Shown here: positions 12,531-24,208 of the stretch, piece by piece | Layout of the letters: each line of letters starts with the position of its first letter | How positions within the stretch are numbered: position 1 is the stretch's first letter | Assembly: GCF_964656455.1 (NCBI RefSeq) | Contig: NC_135719.1 | Span: forward strand, 4,133,163-4,197,162 | Length of the DNA: 64,000 bases | Direction: 5' to 3' | DNA from: Halichoerus grypus | Taxonomy: Eukaryota; Chordata; Mammalia; Carnivora; Phocidae | Notes under the pieces: model-generated | What the model was told of the DNA's origin: nothing | The model's database searches: none | What the model saw: the letters and a program-made list of their open reading frames with translations, nothing else | Made by a program: the position numbers and the translations under genes

Positions 12531-13329
12531 TTTAAGTTGTCACCCTGGTGAGTTTTGTTTTATTTTCTCTCTTGATTCTGCCCTTTGTCTTTTCCTCCCA
12601 TAATCTGTTTTCTTATCTTTCGTCCTCAGAGGAGCCCCCCACCTGACCCCATGCAAGTATTTGCCTTCCATATCAGCTTTGCTTTTCTGGAACTCTGTCT
12701 TCCCCTCCTCACTGTCAGGATCCCCACCCACTGCTGGGGACCACCACCCCTCTTAGAGACTCCTGACCCTTTCCCAAAGCACAAGGAAGTGGATCTGATG
12801 GTCCTTCTGGGGCAGCCCTGCAGCCTGTGACCCATTCCCAGAACTTGGTCAACCCCACATCACAGGAGGACCCACAGAGAATGTGTGCAGAGAGCTCCTG
12901 AGAAACTGTCAAGCCTTCTGGGATCTAAGGCAGTGTCATTAAGCCCATCAGCATTCATCAGGGTCACTTGCCTCATTCCATTTTCTGATGTAAATGTGAC
13001 CCGAAAAGGGAATCCCCAGTCCATGGAGGGTTTGTGACAGATGTGACTTACATGAGATCTCCCGTTTATTGGTTGTGTTAATCTGGGAAGTTTGGGGGCA
13101 GGCAGAAATAACTTTAATAGAATGGGTCCGCCGTGACCCACTTGGCAGCGCTCAGGCCAGGCGAGGAGACAGACTTCTGGCCAGGGTCCAGTAAGTGCAG
13201 GCTTTCCCCGGAGAGTTGCTAACCCTTTGTTGTAACGTGGTATGTGGGGCGACTCCTTTGCACCCCGTGGATGAGCAGTACCACCTACATCATGGGCTCA
13301 ATGCCTCGGGCTTCTGTTTCTAACTCTGT
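12531..13329. other. Intron 1, nothing recognised
   Basis: Unique-looking mixed sequence without splice-bounded frames or known repeats. Confidence 0.35.
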
Positions 13330-14185
13330 TGTTCGGTTCCATTAATTTACTTCTTTGCTCAATATCTCCTTGTTTCATGTGTTGTAACTCTACAATTCAG
13401 TATTTCATTATTTAACAGGGCTGAATCTCATTGCCTTTCATTTTCAGAATTTTCTTGGCTATCTTCGTAGGGTGAGTTTCCCACACGAATAGCCCTATCT
13501 AGTTCTAAAGATATTCCTGTTGATATTGTGACAAATGTATGTATTAATTTAGGGGTACTCGACATCTTTTTTTTTTAAATATTGTATTTATTTATTTGAA
13601 AGAAAGAGAGAGCGCACACAGAGAGAAAGTGAGAGGGAGAGAGAGAGCAGACTTCCCACTGAGAGGGAGCCTGATGCGGGGCTCGATCCCAGGACCCTGA
13701 GATCATGACCTGAACCAAAGGCAGGCGCTTAACCGACTGAGCCACCCAGGCGCCCCAAGGGTATTCGATATCTTTATATTGACTTTTCCTATTTAAGAAC
13801 AGAATGTGTCTTATTAAAGCTTGCTTTTCTGTGCCTTTAGAAATTCTTTTTTTTCTTTAGACATTCTTAATGTTTTTAATGCAGATCTTGCACACTTCTT
13901 CAATAGATTCCTAGAAATGGTATCTTTTTGGTTGCTGCTATCAATGGGATCTTTAAAAATCCATTATGTCACCTGTGAGGTTGTTTGCGTACATAGGAAG
14001 GCTGTTGATTTTATTTTTTGTTAATTTTGTAACTAGTCATCTTACTGAATTTTATTACTCATGTTCACTTTTTCAGTTGATTCTCTTGGGCTTTGTAGGT
14101 GGGCAATCATGTTATCTGCAAGCAACAATAACTTTACTATGTTATATTTATTATGGGGATTGGTATGAAAGGAGAGCCCCAGTAC
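13330..14185 (-). mobile_element. L1M ORF2 fragment, antisense, with SINE inside
   Basis: ttttcttggctatcttcgta, attcctagaaatggtatctt and cagttgattctcttgggctt follow the reverse complement of L1 ORF2. Interrupted by the SINE at 13568-13756. Confidence 0.82.
13568..13756 (-). mobile_element. Carnivore SINE, antisense
   Basis: Tail, (GA)n body, head ending gccacccaggcgcccc. Decayed target duplication ggggtactcgacatcttt / agggtattcgatatcttt. Confidence 0.93.
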
Positions 14186-15640
14186 AGCCATGAGTTAGAT
14201 TCTTTGCATGGAGAATGTACCAGAGGGACCTTTTGTCCGTTATCTCCTTCTTTACCCTCTCTGTGTCCTAGGCTTTGGAGATTTGACCCTGCCAGCTGAG
14301 GGCCTTATTAACCATCCAGAGCAAGGGCTCGGAGCCAGGTGAGCCCACATTGCTGGTCCTTGTGACAATCCAGGGCCTGTGTCCTCGAGGGCGCAGATTA
14401 GACATCTCAGGATGCTGTGACAACACTTGAAGGACAAACAGGAGGTCTTCCAGCGAGCGAAGGGGGAGGATATTTAGGCTCAAGGCAGGGCACGCCCCAT
14501 GGGCATGTGGACATGCAGGTGATTTGGAAGTGCTGACGGGAAAACAGCAGGGCACCCTCTGGTGAGGAGCAGGGCCAGGTGGTCCGGGCTGGTGGAACAT
14601 TCTAACACACCTGGAGTGCGTTTGATGGGAGACGGAGCCAGGGAAGGTCTTTGCGATGGGTGGACCCTGCCTTACCATCTGCCGAGCTTGGGGCCAAGCG
14701 TTTCTCTTGGCGCTGTGTTGTGATCGATGTTTGGAGGGGTTCAAGACCCAAGGTAGATAAACTAGTTAGGGCATCCTATGAGACTCTGAAATACTGTTTA
14801 AATAGCCATAAAATAATGTCTGGATGGTTTGTTTTCATTCAAGTCAAACAGAAGTCGGAATAATAAGAATTGTGAGGTTTCACAGATTCATAGCAGAACA
14901 AGCCTGGAGCCGAGCATTGCCATTGCAAGTGAAGGATTATGATAAATTAAAACATCATTTTTCTTTTTTTCCTTGCAAAAAGTTATCATGCTAGTTCTTT
15001 GCAGAATTCTCTTACACAGAGCCAGAAATTGTTCCGAGCAGGAGTGGTGTCTCTGCTGAGTGGGTTTCATATTCCAAACATACATATGTTGCACAGAGTG
15101 TCTAATTATTCTTGGGGACAATTACTGTCAGGTTCCAAAATGTGTTCAATGAGCAGCAATTGGTGTTTATTCAGCTCTAAAAAGACTATGTGAGGGAACA
15201 GTAGGCTATATTGTCTGCCTAAAGAAACGTTTTGCCATCCGGAAACATCTGCTTTCTATTTAAAGCACTGGAGAAGGAATGGGAATATTTTTGAAATACA
15301 CTCCCTAAGCATCGAACACCAAAGAAAGGAGAATAAAATTGGGTATGAAGGTAGTTTCTGTTCTCTGATACACACTCTCTTCAGCTTTTCCCTGCTGGGA
15401 GGGAAAGGCGGCCTCCTGGGTTGGAAAGTTCTGCTTCTCTTGAATTTTTCTATTTATACTGATTTGTACACTTACAGGAACTGACTCCTGTGTCCTAGTT
15501 CCAGCATTTTTGCTTTTTCAGGTGAGGCAAGATGATCTCTCAGAGCTGGGGTCTGCATTTCTGAATTTTGTGTGAGGTTTATAGACTTCTCTGATTTTGT
15601 TCATCACGATGTAAGGATTTGTGGTATATAGTAAACTTTC
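14186..15640. other. Intron 1, nothing recognised
   Basis: About 1.4 kb with no confident repeat or exon. The - strand frame at 14268-14744 is not splice-supported and has no domain. Confidence 0.35.
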
Positions 15641-16210
15641 TATGAAGGTCAAGGTATTAGTTCTCTTTTGCTGGGTAATAAATCGCCACAAACTTAACAG
15701 CTTAAAACAAAACACTTTCTCTGGATCAAGAGTCTGGGCATGGCTTAGCTGGATCCTCTGCTTCTGGGTCTCTTATGAGGCGTCATTAAGGTGTCAACGA
15801 GGGCTGGGATCTCATCTGAGGTCTCAACCGTGGAGAGATCTGACCCCCAAGTTTCCAAGTGGTTGTTGGGAGAAGTTCAGTTCCCCAGGGGGTGTTGGGT
15901 GGAGGGCCTCAGTTTCCCTCTGGCTCTTGGCTAGAGGCCACTCTCAGTTCCTGCAAGTGTGGGTCTCCCCAGCATGGCAACATGCCTCATCAAAGCCATC
16001 AAGAGAGGCCAGAGAATCTGCTAGCAAGACAGACGTTACAATCCTGTGTAACTTACTTGTACAATGACATCCCATCACCTTTGCCGTGTTCTTTTGGTTA
16101 AAGCAAGTCACAGGTCCCTCCACCACCACCACCATGCTCAAGGGGAGAGGATTGCATGCAAAGGGCATAATTACCAGGAGGTGGGGGTCATTGGGAACAA
16201 CATCAAAAGC
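15641..16210 (-). mobile_element. MLT1-like MaLR LTR, antisense
   Basis: Opens ctgggtaataaatcgccaca and aacttaacagcttaaaac, the reverse complement of the MLT1 3' tail, and ends near taccaggaggtgggggtcat. Moderately diverged, near full LTR length. Subfamily not certain. Confidence 0.65.
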
Positions 16211-16239
16211 TGCCTCTTACAGCTATTATTTCAGAAAGA

Positions 16240-16466
16240 GAGTGTAGCATAATGATTAAGAGGGAGGGTGACCATGTCACTTGGAACTGCTTTCACATCC
16301 CGGATCTGCCACTTGCTATGTAACCCAAGGCAGGTCCTTGGCCTCTCTGAGCCCCCATTTCCCTGCCTGTACACCTCCCCCAAAGGATCTTTCTGATCCT
16401 AAAGGAGAGGTCATGTGTAAAACCTGGCAGATGGTAAGTAGTCAGTAAATATTAACTACTGCCCTT
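16240..16466 (+). mobile_element. MIR, near full length, sense
   Basis: agcataatgattaagaggg, then ccggatctgccacttgctat, then the tail taagtagtcagtaaatatt: the three parts of MIR in order. Confidence 0.85.
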
Positions 16467-17288
16467 TTTTTATCCTTTCCCCCCCCTTTTCTTTAAATAC
16501 CATTAGATTTTTTAATTTTAGAAGAATTAATTAGAACTCCCCACTGGCCTCAGATGTGGTTATTCATGTGGAAATCTCAGTATTGTGAGCAGTTTCCTGG
16601 GCACAAAGCTGCAATCAGACTGGCCCTGGCTTGCCCAGGACTGAGGAATGCAGGTCTTTGGTCTCCCTTGGTACTCGTCCTCAGAAGGGGTAACGGGGCC
16701 TGACCCTGGCGACTCGGGCTGCAGCCCCTGAAGGTGTGGCCAGCTGGGCCCACGGTGCTCTAAGGACATCCTTGCATTCAGGCTGGGGTCCCCAGGGTGA
16801 TCCATGTAGCTTCCATCCCCAGAGCCGAGCAGGCAGATTTGGAGATGGAGCATCCTCATGCCTCTATGTTCACCTTGACCTGAGTCATGCCACGCAGATG
16901 ACTCTTGGCCTTTGCTTATCCCTGGTCAGGAAGCTCTACCATCTCTCGTCTCCCTGTCCTTCCTGCCCTATCTCTGGTCCCTCCGCTTCCCTCACTTCCT
17001 CTCTCCTGCAAGGCTCAGGGACACAGAGTGCTTGAAGTCTGCGCTTGGCCACGCAGGCTTCCCGCCCCCAGTCTCTACCCAGAGCACTTCGCCTCCCCAC
17101 TCTTTGCACCCCAAAATCCTGTTCTTGGTTTCACCGTAGTCCCCTTCAGGCTGTGGGAGGAAGTTCTGGAGTCATTCAGAGTTAGCTGTGTCTTCCTGGA
17201 GGAGAGATGCTGGCTAAAGGCTCACTTCTTCCATCTTTTTTCTAGATCATCTGATAATGTCTCATGGGGGTATCTCCCCAGCTTCTTT
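16467..17288. other. Intron 1, nothing recognised
   Basis: Unique-looking sequence. The 152-codon frame at 16905 onward has no family resemblance. Confidence 0.35.
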
Positions 17289-17455
17289 GAGGATCAAAAT
17301 CACCTGGAGCTTTTGTTAAAAACGGAGGTCCCCAGGCCCCTCCGTGGAGAGCCAAATTCCTAGGTGGGCTGAGTAGGTTGGGGCCCAGAAACTTGTATTT
17401 TTATGAAGTGCCCCAGCTAATTTCCATCAGAGGTTTAGGAAACACTGGTCTAAGG
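17289..17455 (+). mobile_element. MER5A-like hAT transposon
   Basis: gatcaaaatcacctggagct, tggggcccagaaacttgtat and ggtttaggaaacactg match the non-autonomous MER5A element. Confidence 0.8.
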
Positions 17456-17619
17456 GCGCTAAACCCCGGGCCCAATCCCTCTTGCTCAGTATGGAGGACA
17501 TGAGGGCAGGTGTGAAAGCCAGGCCCCTTCCCCAGCGAGGGCTCCTGCCTGACCCGTGGGCCCCACCTGTTAGTGCTCTGTAGGAGAGAGGCAGAGAGAC
17601 TTCAGCACAATGCAATTAT

Positions 17620-17720
17620 TATTTTTTTTTATCGAGGTATAATTGGCATGTAACATCATGTTAGTTTTAGGTACACAGCATGATTCGATATTTGTATACA
17701 TTGCAGAATTTCTCTCAAAA
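17620..17720 (-). mobile_element. L1 3'-end fragment, antisense
   Basis: atcgaggtataattggcatg and taacatcatgttagttttag are the reverse complement of an L1 3' end. Confidence 0.7.
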
Positions 17721-19567
17721 TCTTTTCTGTAGTTACTGTCCTTTCAATCAGTGCCTTCTCTTGCATCAGCAGGAGGCTTCCATGTGAGCAAGTGTTTCCC
17801 TTTATGGTGCTGTACTTAGATGATTAGCAAACTGTGGTGCCTGGGCTCGGGGTAGCACAGCTGGGGGATCCAGATGCCAGACGTCCCCACGTGGATTTGA
17901 TTAGGAGAGCTTGCAGTCACATGCACATACGCTCCCCCACAGGCTGGCCCCCGGTGACAGCAGATGCTGGAAATCGCAGTGAGAATGTTCCTTTTGTTTC
18001 TACACCCTGTCACCCTGTGGCTGGAAGGGTGTCAGTTTAGGATCGGGCGGGTGGGTGAACCTAATCACGGTCAAACGTCCTAGTAATCCACATCCCCAGA
18101 GGCCCTTGTCCTGTTCTGGGACCTAGGAGGGAAGTTTTGGGGCGGGGGAGCGGGGGCAAGGAATGCTTCTGTTGGTTCTTCTGGAAGGCTGGCCTCTTGA
18201 ACCTGCTTCATTGAGTTAGCGTGAATAGCATGCCCTTGGCTTTTCGTCTCCTGGAAGAGTAGTCGTGAAAGGGTTTCTGCACTTGTCTGCAGCCACAATT
18301 GATGCTTGATGCCAATATTCATTGCCATACTCAGTATTCTTTGCATGAGGCTCAAATAGTAAATTGCTTTTCTAGGAAGAAGTTTCTCTCCTAAGAAAGA
18401 GTTTTCTTTCCAGTAATGAGCCTTCTCTAGGCAGAACGGGTTCAAAGACTGCTTTGCCTAAAACCACTCCATCTAGAGACCAGAACACTTAAAATTCACT
18501 TTCTCCCTTTGATTTTTTTTTTTTCTGTCCACATGGGTGTCCTCTTCTTTTATGTCACCCCTTTTGACATCGTAAGGATTTTAAAACTTTTAATTTGTCT
18601 GAGTTCCCTTTTGGTTTTGTTTTTATCTCTAATAAATGCTTATTAAATCTGTAGCATTTCGTGAACGATGGGGCCACTTTTACATCCTGGGGGCTTCCCC
18701 CCCACCATGTTATCGTATTTGGAACAGTTGATGGATTTTTGAGCCAGTTTGCCTGAAGACCCTTTCTTTAAAATTAAGTCTATTTTGTAACAACTTTGTG
18801 TTTCATTTTATGTTCCTTTGTGAGGCAGATACCTTAGAGTGTGAAACACACTATAATCCGTTTCAGTTTTTCATCCATCTGCCTTATTTCTTGATGCTTA
18901 TTGTCAAGATCGAAATAATTCTCCGCTTTCCAGAAGAAACCTGGATAGTGTGCCCATTTGGTTCACAATCACATTAAGAAATTTACAGGCGTGCAGAGCA
19001 AAAGAGCAACAACCATACAGAGGCAAGAATAGCTAGAAGAGATGGATTTCCCGAATTAAACTCCTAAACCTCAAAAGGTTTATAAGTTGGAAACATAAAA
19101 CTTTAAGGCTCAGTCAGTGACAAATGAACGCGTCCTTGGTAAAATGCTGCGAATTTGAGAAGTACTTACTAGACATATAATTATGAAGTTGCAAATGGAT
19201 TGCAAAATCCTAAAATTGTGGCAGAATCCTCCAAAATAAATGCATCGCAAAATCCCGAGAATGCCAGCAGGATGTCAGAACAGGACCAAGATGCTCGACA
19301 GGTTGCGAGGACACTGGACAAAGGGCAGCATTTAGAGCAAATCGCTCATTAGGCCAGTTGCCCGTAGCCCGGGTGGATTGAGTGTCCGTAACTCCTGTGC
19401 TGGAGTCTCTTCTTCCCCTTTTTCTTATTTTAATTGTCCTCATGCATATGTATCTCTCCCAATAAGCTATTAAGATCTTTGGGGACAGCAGGGGGTGGGG
19501 CGAGAAGTCATAAATGATACATGAAGTCCTGTTCTGTCGGCTCATGCACCCTTCTCTCCTCCCGCAG
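17721..19567. other. End of intron 1, unique sequence before exon 2
   Basis: About 1.8 kb without a clear mobile element. Some of it may be conserved intronic DNA, but no defined site is visible apart from the exon 2 acceptor tract (cttctctcctcccgcag). Confidence 0.4.
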
Positions 19568-19724
19568 AGAACAGCCCATCTTCACTACGCGGGCGCACGT
19601 CTTCCAGATCGACCCCAGCACCAAGAAGAACTGGGTGCCTGCGAGCAAGCAGGCAGTCACCGTTTCCTACTTCTACGATGTCACCAGGAATAGCTATCGC
19701 ATCATCAGCGTGGATGGAGCCAAG
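19568..19724 (+). CDS. HOMER2: HOMER2 exon 2 (EVH1 domain, residues 3-54)
   Basis: 157 bp: one base completing Gly2, then 52 codons from [13 protein letters not shown] to SVDGAK. The acceptor is ctcccgcag before 19568 and the donor is AAG|GTACCA at 19725. This is the first half of the EVH1 fold. Phe14 and Trp24 fall in this exon if Met is residue 1; in Homer EVH1 structures these aromatic residues form the groove for the PPxxF ligand, so the binding surface looks intact. From memory the human protein has Asn and Met at two positions where this one has Ser19 and Val25. These are conservative differences and fit an orthologue. A carnivore SINE starts only 68 bp after the donor. Confidence 0.97.
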
Positions 19725-19792
19725 GTACCACCCCAGAGGCTGAGGTTAACATTCCCAGTCACCGCCTTCTCATCCCTGAGCCGTATGACACA

Positions 19793-19976
19793 GGGGCGCC
19801 CGGGTGGCTCAGTCCGTTAAGCGTCTGACTCTTGGTTTCGGCTCAGGTCATGATCTCAGGGTCCTGGGATCGAGCCCCGCGTCGGGCTCTGCGCTCGGTG
19901 CAGAGTCTGCTTCAGATTCTCTCGCCCTCTCCCTCCCGCTCACTCTCTCTCTCAAATAAAATCTTCGAAAAAAAAT
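19793..19976 (+). mobile_element. Carnivore SINE, sense, 68 bp after exon 2
   Basis: ggggcgcccgggtggctcag head, CT-rich body, tail ctcaaataaaatcttcgaaa. It lies in intron 2 just after the donor site. Confidence 0.92.
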
Positions 19977-20099
19977 CAGTACGATAGGTTTCAAAGTGGA
20001 GGGGGAAGGATGTACCCAAATCCTGCCGCTTTAACACAAATGTTACTCTTATAATCATGACGTTGGTTGGTATGATCACACACCCTTTTTTTTTTTTTT

Positions 20100-20600
20100 C
20101 ATTTAAAATTACGGCAAATGGGAAAAAAAAAGATTTCCCTGTTACCACGTTGTCTTCGTAACTAGTATTTTAATGCCCGTGTAACTGTTCCACGAGGGCC
20201 TATAATGTTCTTAATCTCTCCCCTCATGGTTGCATTCGTCAGTGGCTTCCAGTTTTTTCCTCTTCTAGGTAATGAGCATCTTTATACAACAAATACTCCC
20301 ATTCATTCATCACATACCTATTGCTTTTTTTTGGGTATTTCCTTAGGATCGATCCTGGAAGGAACACTGTAGGCCAAGATAGTAACTGTTTATTCATGGC
20401 ATGTGATGGATGTGACCAAGTTGCTCCCTGAAGAGTCCGTTTATCCAGCGTGCGTGAGAATGCCGGCGTATTACACTCTTCCCAGCACTGGGTATTATAT
20501 CTAGTCTGGTTTTGATGTTATCATTCCTGGAAATCAAATTTGATTAAGAGATTTTGGAGAATTTGTTGAAATACATTTTTTCCCAAGTACTTGTATTATT
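20100..20600 (-). mobile_element. Old L1ME-like fragment, antisense
   Basis: Phrases such as gtaatgagcatctttataca and ctattgcttttttttgggta follow the reverse complement of an old L1 3' region. Diverged. Confidence 0.55.
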
Positions 20601-20624
20601 CTGCTGTCTTCCTTGATATTTTTT

Positions 20625-20818
20625 TTTTTAAAGATTTTATTTATTTATTTGACAGAGAGAGAAATAGCGAGAGAGGGAACACAAGCACGGGGAGTGGGAG
20701 AGGGAGAAGCAGGCCTCCTGCGGAGCAGGGAGCCCGATGCGGGGCTCGATCCCAGGACCCTGGGATCATGACCTGAGCCGAAGGCAGACGCTTAACAACT
20801 GAGCCACCCAGGCGCCCC
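20625..20818 (-). mobile_element. Carnivore SINE, antisense
   Basis: Flanked by ttccttgatattttt on both sides. Head ends gccacccaggcgcccc. Confidence 0.95.
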
Positions 20819-21017
20819 TTCCTTGATATTTTTGTCACGTTGCTCTGGGGGCAGAATAAAGAAGGGATATCAACAGAAGGATCACCAAGTTAACAACAAA
20901 AAAAGAGAAAGTAGATTTGATGCTGTATGATTTATTTTCTGTCTTTAATTGGTGTTCATCCAGCTGGACAGTTTTACAATTTACATTATCTGCCGTCACC
21001 TGAAATTCAGTGTATCT

Positions 21018-21148
21018 GGGGCGCCTGGCCGCTCAGTTGGTGGAGTGTGTGACTCCTAATCTTGGGATCGTGAGTTCAAGCCCCATTTTGGAGGTAGTTT
21101 ACTTAAAATAATTAGATAAATAAACCAAGTCACTTATAAAAAAAGAAA
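21018..21148 (+). mobile_element. Old carnivore tRNA-SINE without CT-rich body
   Basis: ggggcgcctggccgctcag head, B-box-like gtgagttcaagcccc, then directly an A/T-rich tail (gtagtttacttaaaataatt). Flanks gaaattcagtgtatct and gaacttcagggtatct are a target duplication. Confidence 0.85.
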
Positions 21149-21353
21149 ATGAACTTCAGGGTATCTGAAGCTGAATTCCCCTATTTGCCCCCCAAACCAC
21201 CTCCCCATTTTCATTCCCTATCAATTTGGGCTTAAAAAAGAAAAGGAAAAACACAAATTCATTCCCTTTTTAGCTGGTCAGTGAGCCTGCTTTTGAAGTA
21301 CCTCACATTTATGCCTAATGTTTTGTTTTAAGACCATAACTTGTCCTGAAAGT

Positions 21354-22430
21354 CTTTTTTTTTTAAATGACGTATAATTAACATGCAGTGTTATATTAGC
21401 TTCAGGTGCACAGTGTATTCAGCAATTCTCTACCTCACCCAGTGCTCATCGTAAGTGTAGTCACCATCTGTCACCAAACATTTTTACAATATTATTGACT
21501 ATATTCCCTATGCTGTACTTTTCATCCCCATGACTTATTTATTTATCTTATAACTGTAAGTTTGTACCTCCTAATGGCCCTTATATATTTCAGCCATCCC
21601 TCCCACCTGCCTCCCCTCTGACAACCATCAGTTTGTTCTCTGTTTTTTGTTCGTTTGTCTTTCAGATTCCACATATGAGTGAAATCATATGGTATTTGCC
21701 TTGGTCTGACTTGTTTTACTTAGATAATACCCTCTAGGTCCATCCATGTTGTCGCAGATGGTGAGATCTCATTCTTCTTTATGCCTGAGTGATATTCCAT
21801 TGTGCATTTATGCACACGCTCTTTATCCATTCATCTGTGGGTGGATGCGCACTTGGGTTGCTTCCCATACATACATACTTTGGCTACTGTAAATGATGCT
21901 CAATAAACATAGGAGTGCGTCTCTTTTTGAATTAGTGTTTTTGTTTTCTTTGGGTAAAGACCTAGTAGTGGATTACCGGATCATAGGGTAGTTCTAGTTT
22001 TAATTTTTTGAGGAAACTCCATACTGTTTTCCACAGTAGCTGCACCAATTTACCTTCCCACCAGCAGTGCACAAGGGTCCCCTTTTCTCCATATCCTCGC
22101 CAACACCTGTTATTTACCATCTTTTTTTTTTTTTTTTTTTAAGATTTATTTATTAGAGCAAGTGCATGAGCGGGGTGGGGGTGGGGGCAGAGGAGGAGAA
22201 TCCCAAGCAGACTCCCCACTGAGCACGGAGCCCAACATGGGGCTCCATCCCACGACCCTGAGATCATGACCTGAGCCGAAACTAAGAGTCAGGTGCTTAA
22301 CGGACTGAGCCACCCAGGCGCCCCTCTTGTCTTTTTAGTAGTAGCCGTTCTGACAGGTGTGAGGTGCGCTGCCTCATTGTGGTTTCAATTTGCATTTTGC
22401 TGATGAGGGATGTTGAGCACTTTTTCATTT
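21354..22430 (-). mobile_element. 5'-truncated L1, antisense, with SINE inside
   Basis: Begins ttaacatgcagtgttatatt and gcttcaggtgcacagtgtat, runs through catatgagtgaaatcatatg and ends near gatgagggatgttgagcact. 3' UTR plus distal ORF2 on the - strand, with broken frames. SINE at 22122-22324. Confidence 0.9.
22122..22324 (-). mobile_element. Carnivore SINE nested in L1, antisense
   Basis: Long poly-T, short GA-poor body (gcatgagcggggtggggg), head ending gccacccaggcgcccc. An older subfamily with aactaagagtcaggtgctta. Confidence 0.92.
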
Positions 22431-23190
22431 GCTCAAAGCTTTTAGTTACTTTCTGACCGGCTCCCCCGCTCCTGCCTGTAGGCCAGCATCCCTAGGCGGT
22501 CAGAAGCAGGGGAGTGGGGCGTTGGGCAGTAGAATGGGGCCTGGTTGGAGGCTTCTTGCTTCTCTCAAGCCACAGAGCAGAAGGCACAGAGAAGCGTCCC
22601 TTGCAGTGTCCTCTGGGGAAGCTCCGAGAGGCTACTGGTGCCTCCTGATCTCTTGACGAGGCTCCTTGTCTTAAAACAAAATCCCCCCTTTCGGCCGTGT
22701 TCTCTCAGCATAGCGAAAACTGCAGATAAAGTTGGCTGGGCCCCTCGATCCTCTGTCTCTTGCTTTCAGTTGCCACAACCCTTCCTCCTACGCAGGAAGG
22801 GAGCCCAGAAGTCCTCATTTCACAGTTGAGGTCAAGGATAGGCAGTCACCTGGGCAAATTCACACTGCCGGTGAGGCCTGGCAGGCCAGTTCCTGTGGCC
22901 GGTCCCTAGGACAGCAGCTTGCTGGCGCTTGGGTTGGAGCCGGCTGCCTCCGGCTGGTAGAGGAGCTGTCCTGACCTGACATCACACAAGCAGTGTGATC
23001 TTCTTCCGTGTTCAGGTAGCAAGAGCTGGTCTGGCAAATACGTCTAAAGAGAGGCAGGGGCTGGTTTTCTCCTCTAAGCAAGCAGGATGAGACGTGGCAG
23101 GGTTCTGGTGAGTGCGGAGCAAGTGTGAGAGTGCCTGGCGCCTAGTAGGTAGGCAGCTCGGGTTTGATGAGTGAATATCTGCAAGGTGGC

Positions 23191-23226
<36 letters not shown>

Positions 23227-24196
23227 TATTATTATTATCTTCTGGGAGACATGGTGATACCACAGTTGAATTACCTCTTCCCTTCTCTGTGCTTCTGAGC
23301 TGGAACCGCCTTGCCTCTTGCCAGGATGTTCTGATAGGGGTGGTGCATCAAGCTGACCTGCTTTCTTTTATCTTTAGATGCTGTCACTTCATCTGCTGTC
23401 CTTGAGCTGGGTTTGCACTTCCGTCAGTTGAGTTATCCAAGGATATATTGGGCTTAAATATAGATAAAATGATTTTCTTCGAGAAAGTGCTTTGGTCCTG
23501 TTAGCTGGGCTTTTAGTAATGTGTTGAAGTGTCAGCTGCTGTATCGTCCAGCTCTGCAGTTTCTGAAGGCTGTGACAGTGTGTTGGGGTGCGAGCCAAAT
23601 GAGCCAGCTAAGAGAAATCAGATGGATGCGTGTGTAGGCAGGGGTGACCCCGGAGCTGCAGAACAGAGCCAATTCAGGGTCGGTGTGGGGGACCTGTCGG
23701 GTTATAGAGTCACTTACTTACAGAGCGGGAACCTCGCCATGGGAGCCCCTGGAATTCAGAGATGGAGCCCGAGGATCTTGTCCACCCCTGCTGGCATTCC
23801 TGGAGCCCAGCCAGGGTTCCCACCTCACTGCTGTGGTCCAGGGGCTGTGACAGGGCCTAGTTCTGCAAAAGGAGGTGTCTGTGAGGGGGTAGGAGGTCCA
23901 GCACGGTGGGGATGTCGGGACCTTCGTCACTGAAGTACTGTGACTGACGCTCAGGGCAGGGGTGGGTGGGCAAGTTTCCTGCCGGGAGAACCAGAGCACA
24001 GAACACCAGATGGCGGTCACCGCTTTGTCCTAGGCCTTCGATCCCAAATGTTGATCCGAACCGAGGTGGCCGATGGTCAGATGTCTTTAGCCTGTGGAGC
24101 TGTCTTGGCACAGGACTTGGACCTCTGACCTTGGGCGGGTCTCGGGCCTGGGTCCTGCCTCTCTGCACTGGCCTGGCCAAATCAAGTCCATGGCCT
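22431..24196. other. Intron 2, nothing recognised except a microsatellite
   Basis: About 1.8 kb of unique-looking, moderately GC-rich sequence. No supported exon. Confidence 0.35.
23190..23239. repeat. (CAT)n/(TAT)n microsatellite
   Basis: Twelve or so CAT units grading into ATT units. Read on the - strand it gives a run of Asp codons, which is not a gene. Confidence 0.97.
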
Positions 24197-24208
24197 TGAG
24201 CCTCTTCT

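Noticed and set aside
1..19567. HOMER2 exon 1 or promoter in the first 19.5 kb
   Set aside because: No CpG island and no ATGGG followed by a donor in a fitting context. It should lie upstream.
23012..23263. Poly-Asp frame over the CAT repeat
   Set aside because: Produced by a microsatellite, not a protein.
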